Positions 33,069 through 37,666 of a DNA stretch of 37,666 nucleotides are shown in pieces. Position 1 is the first letter of the stretch. Every line of letters starts with the position of its first letter. The DNA is from an uncultured Desulfobulbaceae bacterium. GTDB lineage: Bacteria > Desulfobacterota > Desulfobulbia > Desulfobulbales > Desulfocapsaceae. A model generated the notes under the pieces. The model saw nothing but the letters and a program-made list of their open reading frames with translations. It had not been told where the DNA came from and did no database searches. The position numbers and the translations under genes were made by a program. The stretch lies in NCBI GenBank assembly GCA_947311315.1, contig CAMZKN010000020.1:1-37666 (forward strand), read 5' to 3'.

Positions 33069-34817
33069 ATGGGTAAAAAGATTGTGATTATAGGTGGAGT
33101 TGCGGCAGGGCCAAAAGCCGCATGTAGAGTAAAACGTCTTCTGGTGGATGCAGATGTTACAGTTATTGATAAGGACAGTCTGATTTCTTATGGGGGCTGT
33201 GGTATTCCATACTACGTTTCCGGGGATGTTTCGGATGAAAAAGAATTACGATCAACAAGTTTTCATATGGTTAGAGACGAATATTTTTTTGAAAAAGTCA
33301 AAGGTGTAAAAACACTTGTTTCCACGAAGGCTCTTTCTATTGATAGAGGAAAAAAAGAAGTACATTCTGAGCATCAGGAGACTGGTGAGAAAGCGGTTCT
33401 CAAATATGATACTCTGCTGATAGCAACAGGTAGCACACCTGTTATTTTACCGATTCCAGGAAATGATGCGGATGGTGTGTTTACCATAAGTGATTTGCAT
33501 AAAGCCATTGAGATAAAAGATCGTATTGCCAAGGGCAAAGTTGGCAAGGCCGTGGTGATTGGCGGCGGCGCAATCGGTATCGAAATGGCAGAAGCCCTCA
33601 CCGATTTATGGGGCATCGAAACTGCTCTTGTTGAATTCGCAGACCAACTCTTACCACGTATCATTGACTGGCCTTTAGCTACCATTCTTGAAAAACATTT
33701 ACGTGATAATAAGATAGATGTTTTTCTAGGTGAAGGAGCTGAAGAGATTGTAACAAAAGATGGTCGTGTGGTAGCAGTAAAGACGGGAAAACGCACCATT
33801 GAAACTGATCTTGTCATTATGGCGGTTGGTATTAGACCTCAGTCAGGAGTGGCCAGAAAAGCTGGACTCCTGGTCTCTGAGTCTGGAGCAATTGTAGTGA
33901 ACGAGAGACTGCAGACATCTGATCCGGATATTTATGCAGCCGGGGACTGTGTTGAGATTACCCATCTTGTCTCGGGTAAAAAATTTGTCGCTCCGTTTGG
34001 TAGTATGGCAAATAAAGAAGGGCGAGTCGTTGCTGATAATATGGCTGGAATTCCAACCGTTTTCAAAGGAGGGGTTGGCAGTTTTATTCTTAAGGCCTTT
34101 GAGTTGTCAATCGGTTCTGTTGGACTGAGTCTGGAGGTTGCAAAAGCCGAAGGATTCGATGCTGATTTTTCTCTTTCTTCACCTTCTGACAGAGCTCATT
34201 TCTTTCCGGGACAGGAAATTTTCTGTCTGGAATTGATTTTTGACCGGCGGACTCGAAAAATTCTCGGTTTTCAGGGGACAGGTCCTTTAAACGATGCCTT
34301 GTCTACCCGCATTGACAGTGCTGCCGTCGCTTTGTGCGCCTGTGCCACTATAGATGAATTTGCTAATGTAGAGATGGCGTATTCCCCCCCATTCTCATCA
34401 GCCATTGATCCTCTTAATGCAGCCGGATATATTGCGGACAATCTCTGTGCCGACAGGATGAGGCAAATTCCAATGGAAGAATTTTATCGTTGGATGGAAG
34501 ATCCTTCATTGCACTCTGACTGGTTGGTACTTGATGTCCGGCATGAGCAGCAGTCCCAGCCACTGGTTGAGCAATTTGGTGAAGAAATCTGGTTTCCATT
34601 GCCCCAGGATCAGATGCATGAACGCTATACTGAAATACCTAAGGACAAGATGTTGATACTGTTTTGTAATGCAGGATCACGTGCGTTTGAGATACAGGTG
34701 TTTCTTGATTATTCCGGCTATCGCAATACCGCTGTTCTTCCAGGTGGTTTCAATGTAATAAAGAGAATGGGTGCTTCATGGTTGTCAGAGGGCCCTCAAA
34801 ATAATTTCTCTTATTAG
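33069..34817 (+). CDS. FAD-dependent CoA-disulfide/polysulfide reductase with C-terminal rhodanese domain
   Basis: The 582-residue flavoprotein belongs to the NADH oxidase/CoA-disulfide reductase group. FAD-binding VIIGGVAAGPKAACR is at 6-20, and redox Cys44 lies in SYGGCGIPYYVSG, the single cysteine that forms a mixed disulfide with CoA in this family. The NAD-binding VVIGGGAIGIEMAEAL (162-177) and the second FAD motif IYAAGDCVE (288-296) follow. Residues about 465-575 form a rhodanese domain with Cys533 in LFCNAGSR. Such fusions reduce polysulfide, persulfide or CoA-persulfide with NAD(P)H, which fits sulfur-based anaerobic metabolism. Substrate in this organism is not decided by sequence. 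Confidence 0.92.
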   Translation: MGKKIVIIGGVAAGPKAACRVKRLLVDADVTVIDKDSLISYGGCGIPYYVSGDVSDEKELRSTSFHMVRDEYFFEKVKGVKTLVSTKALSIDRGKKEVHSEHQETGEKAVLKYDTLLIATGSTPVILPIPGNDADGVFTISDLHKAIEIKDRIAKGKVGKAVVIGGGAIGIEMAEALTDLWGIETALVEFADQLLPRIIDWPLATILEKHLRDNKIDVFLGEGAEEIVTKDGRVVAVKTGKRTIETDLVIMAVGIRPQSGVARKAGLLVSESGAIVVNERLQTSDPDIYAAGDCVEITHLVSGKKFVAPFGSMANKEGRVVADNMAGIPTVFKGGVGSFILKAFELSIGSVGLSLEVAKAEGFDADFSLSSPSDRAHFFPGQEIFCLELIFDRRTRKILGFQGTGPLNDALSTRIDSAAVALCACATIDEFANVEMAYSPPFSSAIDPLNAAGYIADNLCADRMRQIPMEEFYRWMEDPSLHSDWLVLDVRHEQQSQPLVEQFGEEIWFPLPQDQMHERYTEIPKDKMLILFCNAGSRAFEIQVFLDYSGYRNTAVLPGGFNVIKRMGASWLSEGPQNNFSY

Positions 34818-34874
34818 AAAAACCACTTTTTCCTATGATATGATAAACAATCTCATTAAATGGGGGAGAGCTTA

Positions 34875-34919
34875 ATGTCACAGGTAGTAGAATGTTTGCA
34901 ATGGAGAAATTATGACTGA
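34875..34919 (+). CDS. Possible 14-codon leader ORF overlapping the HEAT-receiver gene
   Basis: ATG 34875 follows GGGGGAGAG at good spacing and opens a frame encoding MSQVVECLQWRNYD, ending at TGA 34917-34919. That stop lies inside the first codons of the next gene (ATG 34912), so ribosomes finishing the leader could reinitiate on it. The downstream ATG has its own GGAG site. The leader is too short to judge by composition; it may be fortuitous. Confidence 0.4.
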   Translation: MSQVVECLQWRNYD

Positions 34920-36534
34920 TGTGAATCCGCAACACATGATCGAAGAGATACAGGATAATATTAAAACCGGAGATGCACTGAAAGCCCAGCTGGTTTTGTC
35001 CCATATGGGAGCTGTGGATCATAAGACACGAAATAAACTAATTTATCTTCTGTCTCGATCCGAAATGGATTTTGCGGTTCCGCTTTTCATTTATCTGCTG
35101 ACGGAACATGCGGAAGTTGCGGATGAGATGCCTATTATCCGCGAGACTCTGTTTTCCATTCTTCTTGCCTTTCCTGAAAAACTCGTAGATTTTCTTTCTG
35201 CTCCTAATATTCCTGATAAAACCGAGATCATAAAGATTGTTGGAGAATTACGCTTTGAAGAGGCAACTCCGGTCTTGCTTGATCTTGTAGCAGCGTCTGA
35301 AGATGAGTCTCAGATTCTTCTCATTATTGAAAATCTCGGGCTTATCGCTGATCCTGAATCTATCAATACCTTGACTGATTATCTTTACGCTGCAAATAGA
35401 GACCTTATTGTTGCCGCCGTACAGTCGCTCGGGCAGGTTGGTACTCCGACAGCAATGCACAGACTCGCCGAACGTATGGGTACGGATAATGAAATTGATT
35501 TTATGATTCTTTCGATTTTTTCTGAAGTTCAGGATCAAATTTCTCTCGAAAAACTCAACGACACCATCCGTTCTCATTATGCCCATATGCGCACCTATGC
35601 TAAATCAGAGTTGGTGCGTATCGGTCCCAAAGTTGTGCCTGTCTTGATTGAAAATCTTTTGCATGATGATCCTGATTTTCTGATTCATACATTAAATGTG
35701 CTAGGTGATATCGGCGACGAATCTGCAATTGTTCCCATACGAAAATTACTGACTAACGAGCCTAAAAGTGCCAATGTCCGGTTTGCTGCATATGAGGCGC
35801 TTGCATTGCTGCCTTTAAAAAAAGGTGCGTACACACTCACCGCGGGCCTTACCGACCCGGAAGATCATGTTTGTGTTGCTGCAGCACGAGCGATTGATAA
35901 GAATTTTTCACCGATTTTAGGGGCAGGCATAAAAAACCTGTTACGTGGACCTGAAGAAGAGGCAAGGCATATTACTAAAATCATAGTAAATGCGCAGGTG
36001 GATAATGTTTTTTTAAACCTTGCCGCTGATGAAGTTTTTCAGGAGCTTTCCCTCATTTACCTCCCACATACGCATAATGACATACGAACGCATTATCATA
36101 AGCTCCTGGTTGAGGCCGGGGAAAATGCTTTTGCTAACAAATTGACTGGTGATGAGGATCAGGCAGTTCGGCCAAAGATTGTTGCAGTGGATGATTCGAG
36201 GATGATCTTGAATATCTACAAGGCGACATTGCATGAATTGGGTTTTGAGCCGGTTCTTTTTGAGTTCCCGGCTACAGCAATTGAGTGGTTATACACAGAA
36301 AAGCCATTGATGGTTCTTACTGATCTTAATATGCCGGATATAACAGGTATTCAGCTCACAGAGAAGATCCGGGAGAAGTACACCTCAAAATTGTTGCCAA
36401 TCATTATGGTTACCACTCAAAATGAATCCAAGGATAATGAATCGGCTATGGCAGCAGGCGTGAATTCCATCCTGAATAAGCCGTTTAATGCGAAAACTCT
36501 TGGTGCGGCTATTGAGGATGTCTTGAATCCGTAA
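34912..36534 (+). CDS. HEAT-repeat protein with C-terminal receiver (CheY-like) domain
   Basis: Residues 1 to about 410 of 540 are a chain of paired helices of HEAT/PBS-lyase type (units such as FEEATPVLLDLVAASED, DPESINTLTDYL, DESAIVPIRKLL), a scaffold usually used for protein-protein contacts. Residues about 418-540 are a receiver domain: acidic pair in IVAVDDSRM, phospho-acceptor Asp471 in LTDLNMPD, the switch Thr in MVTTQ and the conserved Lys in ILNKPF. There is no DNA-binding or enzymatic output domain, so phosphorylation probably alters partner binding. The orphan kinase two genes upstream is a possible phosphodonor; this is inference. The 3' end overlaps the convergent PHP gene by 26 bp. 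Confidence 0.9.
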   Translation: MTDVNPQHMIEEIQDNIKTGDALKAQLVLSHMGAVDHKTRNKLIYLLSRSEMDFAVPLFIYLLTEHAEVADEMPIIRETLFSILLAFPEKLVDFLSAPNIPDKTEIIKIVGELRFEEATPVLLDLVAASEDESQILLIIENLGLIADPESINTLTDYLYAANRDLIVAAVQSLGQVGTPTAMHRLAERMGTDNEIDFMILSIFSEVQDQISLEKLNDTIRSHYAHMRTYAKSELVRIGPKVVPVLIENLLHDDPDFLIHTLNVLGDIGDESAIVPIRKLLTNEPKSANVRFAAYEALALLPLKKGAYTLTAGLTDPEDHVCVAAARAIDKNFSPILGAGIKNLLRGPEEEARHITKIIVNAQVDNVFLNLAADEVFQELSLIYLPHTHNDIRTHYHKLLVEAGENAFANKLTGDEDQAVRPKIVAVDDSRMILNIYKATLHELGFEPVLFEFPATAIEWLYTEKPLMVLTDLNMPDITGIQLTEKIREKYTSKLLPIIMVTTQNESKDNESAMAAGVNSILNKPFNAKTLGAAIEDVLNP

Positions 36535-37324
36535 AGATATCTGTAGATTCAAAATAGTTGCCAACGTCTTTGGGATGATGGGCATCTGAACTGAGCACCA
36601 TTGGAATATTTATGGCACGGGCCATTTTTCTGATTGTTGAATGCGGGAAAGGTTCGTTGCGGATTGCAATTCCACTGGTGTTGATTTCCATACACATATT
36701 TTCTTCTTTTACAGCCCGTAAAAGTATATCAATCTTATTTTGATGATTTTCGTGTAGTGGTGTTATTCCGGGAAGAAAGCGCAGTGCACCGTCCATGTGG
36801 CAGAGCATGGTGCCGGGCAATCGTTGGACAGCTTCAGTGAGCAGAGACAGGTAATCATCAAATACCACGTCAATGTCAAAGGTCGCAGCAAGTTTGAGGT
36901 TTTCAGGTGATCGGCTGAACATGTTGAGATATTGATCGCTCGCACCAATTTTCAGAAAGTGACAGGAGATTCCGATTTCATCCCATTTGCGATTCTTCAA
37001 TCGTTTGATGATTGTCTGCACTTGCTCAGGATTATACCCACACTCCACGCCCAGTCCAATGTCAATGTCTTTGCTGTATTTTTCCTGCAGGCGTTTCCCT
37101 TCAGTGAAGTAATTATCAAATTCTTCATCGGTCAGCCACGTCTTTTTCTGACTTGAAACTCCCTCTTCCATATGTTCAAGGAAGATAATCCTGTTTAATC
37201 CCTTGTTGATACCGGAAAGGACATACTCCTCCATTGTTCCTACAGCATGATTACATAAACTCGTATGTATATGGTGGTCAGTAAGGCGATCTAAAGAGGG
37301 TTTGTCTGCAGGTGTTTGTGTCAA
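36509..37324 (-). CDS. PHP-domain phosphoesterase (HisK-type histidinol-phosphatase-like)
   Basis: The 271-residue protein has the PHP metal-site motifs in order: DHHIHTSLCNHA (HxH, 16-27), FLEHMEE with Glu50/His51, GVECGY, ISCHFL, LCHMDGALRF, MEINTSG and the closing SSDAHHP. This set fits a polymerase-and-histidinol-phosphatase fold that hydrolyses phosphate monoesters with two or three metals. Histidinol phosphatase is the nearest named activity, but PHP enzymes vary and no histidine genes are nearby. The start is TTG at 37324 with an AAAGG sequence upstream, nine bases after the stop of a small codirectional gene. The 3' end runs 26 bp into the HEAT-receiver gene on the other strand. Confidence 0.85.
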   Translation of the reverse strand: MTQTPADKPSLDRLTDHHIHTSLCNHAVGTMEEYVLSGINKGLNRIIFLEHMEEGVSSQKKTWLTDEEFDNYFTEGKRLQEKYSKDIDIGLGVECGYNPEQVQTIIKRLKNRKWDEIGISCHFLKIGASDQYLNMFSRSPENLKLAATFDIDVVFDDYLSLLTEAVQRLPGTMLCHMDGALRFLPGITPLHENHQNKIDILLRAVKEENMCMEINTSGIAIRNEPFPHSTIRKMARAINIPMVLSSDAHHPKDVGNYFESTDIFTDSRHPQ

Positions 37325-37333
37325 CAGAAACCT

Positions 37334-37528
37334 TTAAGCATTTCCCTTTGGGAAAAAATGGAGAATACCATCGATATCGGAGGTGTCACAGATATGGCCG
37401 AGGTCGAGGTCAAGATCGAGGTATTCTTCGATGCCATCAATTTTCAGTGAGAGTGCAGGGCCGTCAGGGAGATGATAAATAACAGTGTTAACGTCTGAGA
37501 GATCAACAGGTTGATAAAACAATTTCAT
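37334..37528 (-). CDS. Small hypothetical protein upstream of the PHP gene
   Basis: A 64-residue acidic protein with no signal peptide or membrane segment. An AAGGATT ribosome-binding sequence lies before its ATG, and its stop is nine bases from the PHP-gene start, so the two are probably cotranscribed. The sequence (IYHLPDGPALSLKIDGIEEY, then an alternating Asp-Leu run) does not match a family I recognise. Confidence 0.6.
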   Translation of the reverse strand: MKLFYQPVDLSDVNTVIYHLPDGPALSLKIDGIEEYLDLDLDLGHICDTSDIDGILHFFPKGNA

Positions 37529-37595
37529 TCTTTAATAATCCTTGTCATGGTGTTACACTGCGCTTAACCCCAGTAATGAGACCACAAGTCTGAGT

Positions 37596-37609
37596 GGAAT
37601 TTGTATTCC
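37596..37609 (+). promoter_or_regulatory. Short inverted repeat in divergent intergenic region
   Basis: GGAAT-TTGT-ATTCC lies between the small minus-strand gene and the plus-strand gene that starts at 37636. It could be a regulator-binding site; evidence is symmetry and location only. Confidence 0.25.
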
Positions 37610-37635
37610 TAAAATGGTATTAAAGAGGGATGCAA

Positions 37636-37666
37636 ATGAAAAGAAAAAGAAGAGCATTTTCGGACA
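37636..37666 (+). CDS. Start of a CDS truncated by the window edge
   Basis: ATG 37636 follows AGAGGGA at five to six bases and opens a basic reading frame (MKRKRRAFSD...) that continues past the window. Too little is visible to name it. Confidence 0.55.
   Translation, partial: MKRKRRAFSD

Noticed and set aside
1-37666. CRISPR arrays, rRNA genes, prophage or intact insertion sequences
   Set aside because: No regularly spaced repeats, rRNA motifs or complete transposase genes were seen; the left-edge fragment is too short to count.

Overview
The window reads like a chromosomal segment of a Desulfobacterota (deltaproteobacterial) bacterium, most likely near the Desulfobulbales. That placement is an inference. 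It rests on moderate GC, a selenocysteine-containing SelW-like protein decoded through an in-frame TGA, a CoA-disulfide/polysulfide reductase fused to a rhodanese domain, a HEAT-repeat response regulator, and DAP-type peptidoglycan genes (DNPR motif in MurE).

Region 1 (1-4.3 kb) is accessory. It holds the 3' end of an unidentified ORF, a G-tract-rich non-coding stretch, a secreted PKD-like/beta-barrel outer-membrane protein, tRNA-Arg(TCG) with its own terminator, a dGTPase-like HD hydrolase, a UGA-decoded SelW/Rdx selenoprotein, and a DtxR-type iron repressor with a cysteine-rich tail.

Region 2 (4.4-14.5 kb) is information processing: recN overlapping a ThiI-like PP-loop protein with an NFACT-R-like C-terminus, a divergent dus/cca pair, rlmE, a palindromic element, then yebC-ruvC-ruvA-ruvB-panB closed by a rho-independent terminator.

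Region 3 (14.5-31.4 kb) is the division and cell-wall (dcw) cluster: mraZ-rsmH-ftsL-ftsI-murE/F-mraY-murD-murG-murC-murB-ftsQ-ftsA-ftsZ. It opens with a promoter, six 10-bp-spaced MraZ-type boxes, and a distant inverted copy of the first two boxes. Three departures stand out: the FtsI homologue has lost its transpeptidase catalytic motifs, ftsW is missing from its usual place between murD and murG, and murE and murF are fused in one 1013-residue frame. The septal FtsW-FtsI synthase pair is therefore absent as an active unit from this locus, while the cytoplasmic precursor enzymes and FtsQ/A/Z look intact.

Region 4 (31.4-37.7 kb) holds an orphan membrane histidine kinase, the FAD/rhodanese sulfur reductase, a HEAT-repeat/receiver protein preceded by a 14-codon overlapping leader ORF, and a convergent PHP-phosphoesterase/small-protein pair. 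The start of another gene lies at the right edge.

The strongest candidate for an undescribed system is the dcw cluster with a pseudoenzyme FtsI and no FtsW. The SelW gene and the MraZ operator layout are the next most useful observations. No CRISPR array, rRNA or intact insertion sequence is visible.
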